NCBI RefSeq assembly: GCF_000346465.2 | Contig: NC_034009.1 | Location: 1,221,395-1,285,394, forward strand | DNA: 64,000 nucleotides | Direction: 5' to 3' | Source: Prunus persica | Taxonomy: Eukaryota; Streptophyta; Magnoliopsida; Rosales; Rosaceae | In this document: piece by piece, positions 21,700 to 33,546 of the stretch | How the letters are laid out: each line of letters begins with the position of its first letter | How positions within the stretch are numbered: position 1 is the stretch's first letter | Made by a program: the position numbers and the translations under genes | Notes under the pieces: generated by a model | What the model saw: the letters and a program-made list of their open reading frames with translations, nothing else | What the model was told of the DNA's origin: nothing | The model's database searches: none

Positions 21700-24070
21700 A
21701 CATTTGATTTTATTTTTAAAAAATATAAATAATAGTCTAAACAATAGAGGAAGGGAGTTTCTCACTACTGCTTTTGCCCAGGGCCCCAATCTGTATAATA
21801 CCCTATATATACATACCTATTTTTTTAAAAAAATAATATATAATATATATAAATATTATATTAGGTCCAAACCAATTATTGTAAATTTAAAAACACTTAC
21901 TTAATCATTCAATTCAAAATTTAAAAAAATAAAATTCAATAAAGGTCCACTCATTGTAAAAACAAAAAAAATTGCCCAATTGCTCAATTCAAAATTAAAA
22001 AAACTCAATAAAGACCCAATTATATTTTAAAGTTATAGTTTAAATCAATTAACCTAGTTGAATCAATTAGGAAACTAAAAAAAGACAAGGTAGAAAAACT
22101 TGATTATGTATAGTTAATTGATACTTTTGAATTGAACATGCAAGACATGTGATATTTAAGTGATGTTTTGATGCATTTTATAAAATTGTTGTATAAATCA
22201 TATATTAATTGTTTCTTTTATGTTACAATTGTGAATTTGAGTTCATATAATTTTTGTTAACTTACTGAAGAAAAAAAATTACATAAATATACATATAGAG
22301 TAGAATGCCCCATTTATTAGGATGTTCGCCTAGGGCCTCCAAAATATAGACTGCCATTGTTTCTTATATACATCATACTAAAGTGTCATGAGGATTCAAA
22401 CATGTGACCACTGGTGTGCAAAATAATGCCTTTTTTTATTAAGCTACACCCACGTTGACCCATATTTGATTTTAAATCAAGACAACTACAATAATAATCT
22501 AAATTCATATGTAAAATTAGATTGTTGATTTTTATTTTTATTTTTAATTTTATGGATTAGTGAGAAAATGATGTTTCGAAATTGGAACATCTTCCAACAT
22601 TGAATTTTGAACCAAGGGCTTAATAGCTGACACCACATTCTTAAAACAAAAAAAATAAAACTAGTTATACTTCACACAAAACAAAATTTTAAAAAACCCG
22701 TACTAATATATATATATATATATATATATATTGCCTCAGCCTCTCTTCTTCTTCTTCTGTTAAAAGCTATAATAAAACAAATTACTTCACGACTCACTTT
22801 GAAATTTTCTGCTAAAAGCTATCGTATTCAAAGGACACAATAGTCTTCATTTTGAAGCCAACGGATTGAATACTAAATCGTGGAGTAAGGCTTTTATTTG
22901 GATTATTTGTAGTTCCACCGGAACCTTCATTTCGAAATGTTTGATTCATGGCTGAAGAGATTCATACAATACTTGTCAATCCGTCCTTTAATAATTGTGA
23001 CCTCAATTTTGCACGCATAATAAGTAATACTCTTTTTGTTCATTTTTGTAATAATAAAGAATTTATTAAAGAATTTTTCAATCCAAATCGTAGATTCATA
23101 TGTGTGGTCATCTAAAAAGTATGGAGAAAAGTACAACATTATTGAAAGGGAAGAAGAGTTAAAAGGTTCGGGAGAAATGAGAAAAGGAATTTGGTTTGCT
23201 GCAGCTAATATGGAGAAGTGAAAGGGAAAATATGTATCATGTTTTCAGTCTTTGAATGAGATTTAAATGAGGTGGTATGTGAAGAATAAAAGTCAAGCAG
23301 GTCCTGATAGAGAAAATCTAAACAGAGGATTCAGATCCCAAATCTACACTCAGGCCAAATTAAAAGGATTAAATTTCTCATTAAAAAAAGGAAATAAAAT
23401 TAAAATGAACACTATTATAGGTATTCAAAATAAAAAGAAAAAACAATATTATTTATGGATGAAAATCTAACTGCCCTTAATTTATAACTTGATTTGGTTA
23501 GAAAATTGTCTGGAAAACAATTGTCTCGTGATGATTGTCTTAGATTCTAAAAGATATTACTTCATTAAGCTAAATAATGATGAGGTGAGGAGAAATTGAA
23601 CGGCAATTGTCTCATGCTTCTCATGGTGATTATTATGAAGACGGAAATATCGATCATAAATGCAATCATGCTCCACAATATTCAATTATGGCCAATATCA
23701 CGTCTAGAATCAAGAAGCTAAAAATTATAGCATTCTTGAGTGAGAAATTTGAGAATGGTACAGTAATACGGCCACATTGTATAGTTTATTCACGTGTAAT
23801 GATTGGACGACAGGGTTGATAAGGAATAATATCAATAGCCGTATATATGTGCAAGTTTTATTTACTTTCCTCTTCCTTTTTTTTTTTATAAATGAATATT
23901 TAGTTTCCATCGTATTTTGTGCAAGTATCTCTAATGTCCAATGTTATCTCAGTTTCAATTTCAACAAAATTCTTGTTACTTTCTGTTCATTTATCTTTTT
24001 GGTTGATATCATTTGGAAACATCGTGTGGTTAAAGCCAAAATCAAAGTGCAATAGTTGTGTAAGCATTTT
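21700..24070. other. AT-rich intergenic DNA, no gene
   Basis: I see no gene here. On the minus strand 22300-22460 resembles a tRNA-derived SINE (an A-box-like GTGTAGCTTAATAA and a B-box-like GTTTGAATCCTC), but its tail is not clear. A TA microsatellite lies at about 22708-22732. Short open frames have no recognisable domains. Confidence 0.5.
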
Positions 24071-24071
24071 C

Positions 24072-24243
24072 TACGTAGGGCATACTTTTCCTCGTAGCAA
24101 TGGAATATATAAAATTGCTCTTCGAATTGCTGACTGCACGTCCCTTGGCCTTCTTGTTGTTGTTGACCATAATATCTTTGCCTTCCACAACGTTACTTGC
24201 TGTATTGCTCTGGTTGCTTCATTTGCTCTGCACAATGCTGCCG
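24072..24243 (-). pseudogene. Possible relic of a vicilin-type Cys/Gln-rich hairpin region
   Basis: One minus-strand frame reads RQHCAEQMKQPEQYSK, then a stop, then RCGRQRYYGQQQQEGQG and CSQQFEEQ. The composition and spaced cysteines resemble the hairpin domains of the neighbouring seed proteins, with many losses. No signal peptide or cupin is attached. The call rests on composition and location in the cluster. Confidence 0.4.
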
Positions 24244-25009
24244 ATGCTGTTCCGATATTCAACTCTGATGATACTCGTTACTTTACTTTTCAATTTCCAT
24301 CTCCTATTGTATACAAATTTATCTCTTTAATGTCCCTTGCTATTTCAATTCCCATTTTATTTTATTTCTACAAAATTGTTTGCATTTCTTGCACTCTTGC
24401 GTCTATGCTATAATGATCTCAGATTCAATTCAAACCATAATAATGTGTATGAAAAGTCTATGCTATAATGATATCATATTCAAACCGCAATAATATATAC
24501 GAAAAATCCATGCTATAATGATCTCAAATTCAAACCACAATAATGTGTATGAAAAATCTCCTTCCTCTCTTCCTTAACAGGGTGAAATTTTACCAAAAAA
24601 ACCTCATCCTTAGAGCAAGCCCAGCGCAGCCAACAAACCGGGCCAAAGGCAGCCCGAGAGAAGCCAGACCAGCTCCAGCGCAGAAGGAGAAGCCCGGGCA
24701 AGGTGCGGGTCCCACGAGCCCGGGCAGGCCCAAGGGCGAAATCAGACTGGGCTCGAGCACGAGTTGGATGACGTCAGCGCTGACGTCATCCAACTCAGTG
24801 TCCAACGGTAACCTGCCACGTGTCAACACCGGGTGGCTCCGATTGGTTTTTTTCCAGAAATCCTACGGTTCTCATTTTTTTGGCCAAAAAAATTTTAAAA
24901 AAATCCGAAAAAATTCTGAAATTTTTTTTAAAAAAATACCAAAAAAGTATGTATTTTTTCCCTATAAATACCTAACCATTTTATCTACTTTCAACACCAA
25001 ATCTTCATA

Positions 25010-25200
25010 CAATTTCTTCTCCATACAATATTTTCTACTCTCCACTCACATTATTCATTTTCCACACCAATTCTCCATACAAACTCATCTCCTTCCAATA
25101 TTTTTTACTCTCTACTCATATTTTCCACTTTCCACACCAATTTCATACAAACTCTTCTCCTTCCAATATTTTTTACTATCCACTCACATTTTTGTACTAC
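25010..25200. repeat. Three ~65-bp tandem repeats before the Harbinger ORF1
   Basis: The unit contains CAATATTTTT(T)ACTCTC, CACTCACATT, TTCCACACCAAT and CATACAAACTC. It recurs about three times immediately upstream of the ORF1 start and probably lies in its leader or promoter. Confidence 0.75.
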
Positions 25201-25224
25201 TTTTCATTTGTATAAAATAAACAA

Positions 25225-26397
25225 ATGGCATCTTCTGTCGAAATCGGAGGCTCGTGGTCAACCCAGGAAGATATTGCGTTGTGCGAGTCTTGGGTGAACG
25301 TTAGTCATGACCCTATCACGGGCAATGAGATGAAGTTCCATCATATGTGGAGCAAAATTCATGGAGAATTTTGTCAAAGATCGGGTTCCATTCAAACCGA
25401 AATGGCTTTGTCTAGTAGATGGAAACTTCTAAACAAAGAGTTAGGGAAATGGAGAAATGCCTTGACAAAAGCAAAGGAGAACATTCGGAGCGGTCAAAAT
25501 CTTTCCGATGAGGTAAAATATTTTTAATTGCCATTTTAATCAATTTAATGTAACTTTTTTTTATTGCATATTCTATTTCTTTTTGTTGCACAATGTTTAT
25601 TTTATTTTTGCATTTCCTAATTGGCTTTATTTATTTACATAATCAATTTTATTCTTGCATTTCAAAATAGTTTATAATTTCATGCATAATCTTTATTTTT
25701 GTTTTTGCATTTTCAATTTGTCTATATTTATTTACATAATCAATTTTATTCTTGCATTTCAAAATAGTTTATAATTTCTTGCATTGTATATTTTTTTAAT
25801 GCACTTCCAATTATTTATTTTGAATAGATCATACAACCACAAATGTGGTTCGGTGCCATGGGGCAAGGGAAAAAAAGTTTTGTGCATTTCCAATGTTGGG
25901 AAATTGTCAAGGATTGTTCCAGATTCAAAATTATTCTTACCGCACCCCCGGTTGTGTTGCATGAGACGCCGCTCCACGAATCGCCATTAACCGATTCGCC
26001 ATTGGACTCCTCAATGGAAACGGAGTCACCACTCCCACGTCCGCCGAGACCTATTGGGAGAAAGGCGGCAAAGGCCAAGAGAGGGGGCACTTCGAACATT
26101 GATTGTGTTCAAATATTCGAGCAAATAGCTAAGAACAACTCTCTAAGATATGAGAGAGACTTAAAGAGAGATGAAGCGGACAAGACACGATTGGAAGCCT
26201 TTGCAATTGAAAAGCAACATGCAAAAGAAAAAGACGACGATGAGAGAGAGATGAAAATCATGGCCATGGATACTCGCCATATGTCTCCTGAAACAAAGGC
26301 CTATTGGAAGCATAAACGAAGGGATGTGATGAGAAGAAAACTTTTTCATGATGACGGACCTAGCAATACGGATTGGCTAAATGATGAAAACCATTAG
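25225..26397 (+). CDS. Harbinger ORF1 protein (Myb/SANT-like, NAM-associated)
   Basis: Two exons, 25225-25512 and 25828-26397, joined by a GT-AG intron in phase 0, give 285 residues. The N-terminal region (GGSWSTQEDIALCESWVNVS, then WSKIHGEFC and SSRWKLLNKELGKW) is the trihelix/Myb-like DNA-binding fold of Harbinger ORF1 products. The C-terminal part has the FQCWEIVKDCSRFK motif of NAM-associated proteins, a proline-rich linker, and a charged helical tail. ORF1 proteins bind transposon ends and help bring the transposase to the nucleus. The frame is intact, unlike that of its partner. No retained host role is evident. Confidence 0.85.
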
Positions 26398-26713
26398 ATT
26401 GTATTGTTGTATTTTTTATAATTGTATTTTTTTTAAATTGTTGTATTATCCTTTAATTTGTTGTATTGTTTCTTTTTTATTCAATCAAAAAAGCATTCTA
26501 TAATTGGACTATTTATTAAAAACATTTGAGCATTCCTCACAAAGATTAATTAAAAACAAACCTTCATTTATTGCAAACAACACACAAAACAAACCATACA
26601 TAAAAGCATAATAATAAAAAAGACCTCGCAATAATTCCAAAAAACACCACACACAAAAACAAAGCATAATTAAAAAACAAAGCATAATTCCAAACAAAGC
26701 ACGAATCTAGCCT

Positions 26714-28076
26714 TCATCCATTGTGATTGCCTTTCATCTGCCACAAGTGCTCGATCAAGTCAACTTGACGTCTTTCGTGAACATATGAAGATTTCATTTC
26801 TTGATAACGATCAATCATGGGGTTGTTGAATCGACCATCCCGAAGTAACGGTTCGGGCTCCATTGGTAGTCCATTTGGTCCCATTGGCCTTTCATATATT
26901 CTTGTCAACGCCGTGTTCATAGGATCAGGTTCAAACACCTCTGGAGCATCGTAGTCATACTCATCCTCCATAATCATGTTGTGGAGGATGATGCAAGTCA
27001 TCATAATACTCCGCAGCACCTCCTCATCTAGCATCCGAGCAGCACCCCTAATAATTGCCCAACGAGCTTGCAAGATACCGAAACACCTTTCCACGTCTTT
27101 CCTGTAGCCTTCTTGAAAGGCAGCAAAGCTTTTTTTCTTCTCAGATCGGGGATTCGGAATTGTTTTCACGAATGTCGTCCACCTAGGATAAATTCCATCG
27201 GCAAGGTAGTACGCACCAGAATATACGGTATTGTTGATTTGGTATGTGACCTGGGGGGAATGACCTCGCAATACCTCGTCGAACACCGGGGATTGACCAA
27301 GGACATTGAGGTCATTCTGAAATCCGGCAACCCCGAAAAAGGCATGCCAAACCCAAGTGTCGAATGAAGCTACAGCCTCCAAAATGATACTTTTTTGGCC
27401 CTTCCGATTCCCATACTCTCCTTGCCACGCAGTAGGACAATTCTTCCACTGCCAATGCATGCAATCGATGCTTCCGATCATTCCTGGGAAACCTCGAGCC
27501 TCGCCTTTTTGTAGAAGCCTTTGCAGGTCCCTCGGAGTGGGTTTGCGAAGGTACTCCTTTCGTGTACAAATTTTCCACTGTATCACAGAATCTCACCAAG
27601 CACTCTAGGATAGTAGATTTTCTCATCCTTGCAATCTCATCCACCTGCTCTGCGGATGCCCCATAAGCAAGCATCCGCAAAGCAGCTATAAGTTTTTGCT
27701 CCGGGATAAGACCCAAAACTCCAACAGCATCATGCTTTTGAATGAAGTATGTGTCGTAATTACAAATATCATGCATGATTTTTTGGAACAAATGTGGCTG
27801 CATTCTATATCTCTCTCGAAACTTAGAAACTGGATATAACGAATTTGGGATAAAATAATCCTCCAAGAGATTCTTACCCCGAGACTCTCTGCGTCTATCC
27901 ACATTCGGGGCACGACGACGATGGTGTTGGCTTGATTGATTCATCATACACACCGTCGCTGCTACAAGCATTTCTTCCTCTTCTTCATCGGCGTCTCGAT
28001 CTTCTTCCTCACGTCTACGCCGGATTTCTTCCCATTCTTTCTGTTGCCTCTCCAACACCCTCCTGAAGTTTGACAT
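26714..28076 (-). pseudogene. Harbinger DDE transposase with one frameshift
   Basis: Two overlapping minus-strand frames cover one protein. 28076 to about 27550 gives the N-terminal part (acidic region, then the helix-turn-helix-like LRMLAYGASAEQVDEIARM). About 27550 to 26714 gives the DDE_Tnp_4 catalytic part. The motifs are GMIGSIDCMHW (first Asp), YLADGIYPRW (second Asp) and VERCFGILQARWAII (Glu). The frames change near 27550, after VENLYTK, where one extra base in an AAAGGAG run would explain the break. Without it the protein would be about 450 residues, normal for the family. No intron fits the break. An assembly error is an alternative. Confidence 0.85.
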
Positions 28077-28169
28077 TGAGAGTATAATCTGAGAAATGAA
28101 GGAAAATATCAGAGATGGTGTGAGAGGAGTGGTGTTGATGGTGTAGTTTTATAGAGGGATTCAGAAGAT

Positions 28170-28470
28170 AGAGATGACACGTGGCACAATTTTAGAGGGT
28201 GAAAATCTTATCTGAAATCTGAGATCACTATTTGTAAAAAAATATCTGAAATTCTTATCAGACATGGGACACGTGGCACAATTTTAGAGGATGAAAATCT
28301 TATCTGAAATATGAGATTATAATTTTTTAAAAATATCTGAAAATCTTATCTGACATGGGACACGTGGCATAATTTTAGAGGGTGAAAATTTTATCGGAAA
28401 TCTGAGATTATAATTTTTATTAATGAATATCCGAAAATTTTATCTGGAATAAGACACGTGGCAACCGAGA
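28170..28470. repeat. Four ~92-bp repeats, each with a CACGTG G-box, upstream of the transposase
   Basis: CACGTGGCA lies at 28178, 28270, 28361 and 28455, spaced 92, 91 and 94 bp. Each is followed by ATTTTAGAGG(G)TGAAAAT, TTATC(T)GAAAT and GAGATTATAA, with decay in the last copy. The array lies 100-400 bp upstream of the transposase start, where a promoter would be. G-boxes bind bZIP and bHLH factors. Confidence 0.85.
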
Positions 28471-28736
28471 TTCTCATCCGAAAATCTTATCCGAAAATTT
28501 AATTACAAAAGATTATCAAAATTAATGATTTAAAGTATAAAAAAATAGGAAATAAAGTACAATGAATAGTAATTGCCCTAGACTTGCTCTAGACTTTGCC
28601 CTTGTGGGTGGAACCACAAATGGCAAGGCTGACACTATTCACGTGAATAGTGTCTGCCCTTGCTTGCCCTTGCCTTAGACTTTGCCCTAAGGGGTGGAGT
28701 TGCTCTTAACAAGGGCGAATTTTTATTAAAAAAAAA

Positions 28737-29065
28737 GGATTAACTTCACTTTAGTCCCCGGAGGTTTAGTGTCAGTATCGAAATGGGCCTCAAGGTTTGA
28801 GTTTGATCAATTTCGTACCCAACATTTCGAAATATTACCAATTTACACCAGCCGTTACATTGACCGTCAAAGTCAGACGTTAAATGCTGACGTGGCAGTC
28901 GTGGGACCCACATCATAACCAAATAGCTGTTAGAAAGCGACGTCACGATAGGCAATTTCGGAAGAAAAAAATCGAAGGAAACGAAGAGTTGGCACGCGTT
29001 CCAAGGAAGAGTTCGATTACCTGAGTTGGAAAAATTGAACCAACTCAGTTTCTGAGTTGAGTTCG
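28737..29065. repeat. Left terminal inverted repeat of the MULE
   Basis: About 329 bp. It is the reverse complement of 33998-34303 apart from point changes and a ~23-bp insertion that duplicates GAAGAGTT. It contains GACGTGGCAG and GTCACGA stretches, and it probably supplies the transposase promoter. Confidence 0.9.
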
Positions 29066-29193
29066 TACTGAGACAGACATAGAGGAGAGGTTGGAGAGGT
29101 TTTGAGGGTTTGTTCGTGTTTTGGAGTGCAAAAATTTGAAATAGACTGCAAAAATCATACTGAAACGGAGGTTTCCGAAAAGATCTGAAGAAT

Positions 29194-32100
29194 ATGAGTT
29201 GGGGACTTCGTCCGGAAGGATATGGAGAACCTTTCTATGGTACGTATGGCTTACTGTTGTAAGGTTATTGGCAGATGATGTTTTCGAGTGAAAGTTTCAA
29301 ATAGAGTCAGTTTCGAGTTTGGTGTCGACTGAAAGTTTGGCTTTTATAATGGATTGTGAGTTTCAAGTTAGGTGTCGGTATCACTGTGTCTATTTAATTG
29401 GTAGATGGAATCGTGTGAATGGTAGGTGGTATGCGGAAGTAAACATTGGCTTTTGTATGTGGTCCTACAACCACTGGGAATCTTACCTTTTGTATATGTG
29501 TGTACTGACATAGAAACATGCATTTGTATATGTGTGTTTGTATTTGTGTGTTTGTATATCTGCATTTGTATATCTGTATTTGTATTTGTATTTGTATTTG
29601 TATGTGTATTTGTATTTGTATTTGTAAACAGGAGTACATGTATTTTGTTTTGGGTCAAATTGGTAAAATTCATGTGTGGTTTTCGACCTGCAGGGGATGA
29701 GGCAGGATTTTCTATTCAAATGTACCACAATGGTGAAATAAGAGGTAACTATTATGTGAATGGGTCTGTGGATTGGTTTGATTATTGTGATAAAGATAGA
29801 ATGTCAATGACTGAGATAGATGCCATGGTCAAGGAGTTAGGGCACGAAGGTTTGATTAACTACTGGTACAGTATTCAAGGTGATAGTTTTGATGGTGGCC
29901 TAGTTAAGCTGAGTGAAGATACAGATGTCTTAGACATGCTAGTATTTGTGCCTGACACTAGGGTGATAAATATATTCCTAGAACATGTCTTGGCATGCAC
30001 TCAAGAGCAGTTTTACAGTCAAGTGGGTTCAAACATATTTATAAATTTGGATGATGAATTTGGGACCAACAGTGGGGTAGTGATTCAAGAGCTTGATGAC
30101 AATTGTGGTGCCATTGTTCCAGTGGGTGGGGGAGTATCCCAGGTGCAAAAGGTGAAAAAAACAAGTGTTGTAATAGAAGAGTTGAATGAAGAAGGGTTGA
30201 ATGAAGAAGCATGTGGAGAAGGCAAAGAGTTGAATGAAGAAGGGTTGAATGAAGATGGCTTGAATGAAGATGGCTTGATTGATGAAGCTTCTAAACAAGG
30301 CAAAGAAAATGTCACTGTGAATAATGAGGAGAATTCTGACAAGGGCAAAGAAAAGCCAAGTCAAGGTTGTTCTGATAAAGGCAAAGGCAAGGTTGATGAC
30401 ATGTCACATAGGGTGAAGCGTGCATTTGGTAAAAAAAGAAGTGGCAGTTTGAGGAGGACAAAGACTGTTCACCATAAAGACAAAGTTGTGGAAGGAAGGG
30501 TTGATGGCTACAGGACCGAGTTTCAAAGGGATTCCATGATGTTGAGAAGTGGAAGAAGTTTGGCAAATGCTGCAAACTTTGAAGGCTTGGATGATGATGC
30601 TTCTGATAGTGAGGACTCAGATTATATGATTCCCAAGAACTTCAGTGAAGATGAAGATGAAGATGATGTTTTTTTTTATGAATGGGTGGATGACCAAACT
30701 GAATGGACAGGGGCTAAAGAAACTGGGAATGAGGCTGCTCCTGATTGGCCTACAGATGTTGAATTGGATTCTGACGATTCTGAGTGCAGGGATTATGCCA
30801 AGTATAATTCTGATGAGGAAGTTGATAAGAATTGGCCAGAGTTCAATGCTGCAACTGACATGGCAGATCCAAAGTTTGAGATTGGGCTGTTGTTTAGTGA
30901 TTGTAAGGTGTTTAGGGCAGCTGTCAGAGAGTACTCCATCTTGCAGAATAGGGATGTAGTGTTTATTAGGAATGAGGCTTTGAAGCTGAAGGCAGTTTGT
31001 GGGGACCCAGATTGTGAGTGGATGATATATGCTTCAAAAATGCAACATGAGAACACATTGCAAGTGAAGACATATGTAGGTGAGCACACATGTACACAGC
31101 TATGGGAGAACCCTACTGTGAAGTCAACATGGATAAGCAAGAAATATGTTCACAGTTTGAAGTCCAATCCCCAGTGGCCAGTGAAGTCATTCAAGGAGAC
31201 TGTTGAGAAGGATTATAATACAGGGGTGTCAAGACAACAAGTGTATAGGGCAAAATATAAGGCACTAAAGCTGATTGAGGGCAGTTTCAATGAACAATAT
31301 TCAAGAGTTTGGGATTACTGTGAGGAATTAAGGAAGACTAACCCAGGAACCACAGCAATGGTTAAGTGTGATTTCCAACAACAAGTGGGGCAACCAAAGT
31401 TTCAAAGGTTGTATGTTTGTTTAGGAGCTGCTAAGGAAGGCTTCAAAGCTGGGTGCAGGCCTATTATAGGTTTAGATGGGTGCTTTTTGAAGAGTGTTTA
31501 TGCAGGGCAACTGTTAACTGCTGTGGGTGTAGATGCCAATAATGAAACCTGGGTAATTGCTTATGCAGTTGTGGAATCAGAGTGCAAGGAATCTTGGATT
31601 TGGTTTCTGGAGCTATTGGTTAAGGATTGTGAGATTGTGAATCAATTTGGCTTCACCTTTATATCCGACAAACAAAAAGGTTTAGTACTTGCTTTTGAGC
31701 AAGTGGTCCCTAATTGTGACCACCGGTTCTGTGCAAGACACCTGTTTTCCAACTATAGGGTGCTTTTCAAAGCAAAAAGCCTCAGAGACAAGTTTTGGGA
31801 AGCATCATATGCAACCACTGTCCCCCACTTTACAAGGGCCATGGAAGACCTGAAAAAACTGTCAAAGGATGCATATGAATGGCTAACCACTCCAGATAAA
31901 CCTCCAAGGCATTGGTCCAAGTCACACTTCAACACTCATTTGAAGTGTGACATGTTGTTGAATAATCTTTGCGAGTCCTTCAATGCTACCATATTGGAAT
32001 GTAGGGATAGACCAATTCTGTCAATGTTTGAGTATATTAGATGTATGCTGATGAGGAGAATACAAGCAAGAAGGGACAAAATGCTGACATGGAACAAGCC

Positions 32101-32707
32101 TATCTGCCCAAGGATATTTAAGAAGGTGGAGGGAAATAAAGCCAAGGCAGGTGCTTGTGTGGCAATGTGGTCAGGTGGAGGTAAATTCCAAGTGTCAGCT
32201 GGTGGCCATGCACAATATATTGTGGACTTGGAATTGAGAACTTGTTCTTGTAGAGCTTGGGATTTGCAGGGATGGCCTTGTGTTCATGCTATTGCAGCCA
32301 TAAATTATAAAGGGGGTCTTAATGTCATGGATTTTGTGGATGACTGCTATTTGAAATCAACTTACTTGAAGACATATGAGAATCTCATACTGCCTATGAA
32401 TGGGATGGATATGTGGGATAAGAGTGACTTTCCACCATGTCTTCCTCCGTCTTACTCTACACAGCCTGGAAGGCCAAGAAAATGTAGAACCAAAGAACAG
32501 GAAGAGCACAAGGGCAAGATGAAGATGAGAGCATCAAGAAACCAATCTGAAACTGCATTGTCTCGCATTCCTAACACACAGGACTCTCTCAAATGTGGGC
32601 AATGTGGTAAAAAAGGGCACAATAAGAGGACTTGCCATAGGAATCTTCCCCCAAAAGCTAAACCTGCAACTAAGAGGAAGAGGGGTACTGAAAATACCCA
32701 GTTATAG
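29194..32707 (+). CDS. MULE transposase (MURA-type, DDE with SWIM and CCHC zinc fingers)
   Basis: The best model joins exon 1 (29194-29239, MSWGLRPEGYGEPFY) to exon 2 (29694-32707) through a GT-AG intron, giving 1019 residues; upstream frame before 29694 would be intronic. Order of parts: an N-terminal PB1-like region (FSIQMYHNGEIRGNYYV), an acidic repetitive region (LNEEGLNE and LNEDGLNED), the MuDR domain, then the MULE DDE domain with GLDGCFLK at about 605-612 and FISDKQKGLV. A SWIM finger (CSCRAWDLQGWPCVHA) is at about 862 and a CCHC knuckle (CGQCGKKGHNKRTC) at about 982. No stop or frameshift is seen, so it may be active. A further open stretch follows at 32777-32979 after an AG acceptor, but I found no donor in matching phase. 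Confidence 0.88.
29519..29635. repeat. TGTATT/TGTGTT minisatellite in the transposase intron
   Basis: A run of six-base units (TGTATT with TGTGTG and TGCATT variants) fills part of the 454-bp intron. The long open frames across it on both strands are by-products of the repeat. Confidence 0.9.
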
Positions 32708-33415
32708 CAACTCAATCTTTTTCAATTTAATAACCCTAAGCGTTTGTTGCAAACTGATGTAGTTTTTATGTTGTAGACCACTCCATCTGACGCATCCACT
32801 CTAGCTGGTGATCCAAGCACCCTAAAGCAAAGATCCAAGCCTCCAAGGCGTGTGCAAAAAGGGAAGCCAAAACCAACTAAGAAAGGACATGCCACTTCTG
32901 AAGCACAACCAGCCTCAACTTTGCTTCCTCATGCATCAACTTCTGTTTCAACTGCAGGATCAAATGTTGTACATTGAAGCTCACTGAAAAAGCTATTTGA
33001 TGATTCACGTTTTATTGTTAGACTGGCAGTTTGTGATTAGGAGGTTTTTGTTTTTGAACAATTGGTCATGTATAACTAAGTGCTGACTTATTTTGATGGA
33101 TGTAATTACATTCACATAAGCCTCAACCACTGTGAATGCAAATACATCCACTGAAACTGCCATTTTGGAATGAATTTGAATGGACATGAAATATGTACGA
33201 TATGCAGTGTTATTATCTGGTTATTTTGAGCCATTTTGAATGCAGAATTTTCTGAGTTTTTGGGTTGCCACTTTGCTTCATTATTTTGGTCATTCACTTC
33301 ATTATTCCAGGTGATAAATATTTTCTAACTTCCCTGTTACATTATTTTTGCCATTCCATTCACTTCATCAAGTTACAAAAAAGTCGGCAATTAAACTGCT
33401 ACATAACAATTAAAC

Positions 33416-33520
33416 CTTACCCCATAACCCTTAATCCTACCCCATAAGCCCTTAAGCCTTACCCCATAACCCTTAATCCTAACACCCTAAACCCTTAAAC
33501 CCTTACATAACAATTAAACC
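33416..33520. repeat. CCCTAA-like interstitial repeats in the MULE
   Basis: Units such as CCCATAACCCTTAATCCTA and CCCTAAACCCTTAAACCC repeat with variation. They resemble plant telomere repeats (CCCTAAA) but are degenerate and internal, located downstream of both MULE genes. Confidence 0.75.
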
Positions 33521-33546
33521 ATTACAAACTGCTACTAACAATACAT

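Larger units (their letters stand above)
24613..28705. mobile_element. PIF/Harbinger DNA transposon with two convergent genes
   Basis: TTA flanks both ends (24610-24612 and 28706-28708). The termini are imperfect inverted repeats, GAGCAAGCCCAGC against GAGCAACTCCACC. A plus-strand Myb/SANT-type gene (25225-26397) faces a minus-strand DDE transposase (26714-28076), the standard two-gene layout of this superfamily. Both subterminal parts hold tandem repeats. It ends only 31 bp left of the Mutator-like element. Confidence 0.93.

Noticed and set aside
29368..29728. Open frames on both strands with (YKYKYK)n or (CICICI)n translations
   Set aside because: They are by-products of the TGTATT minisatellite in the transposase intron.
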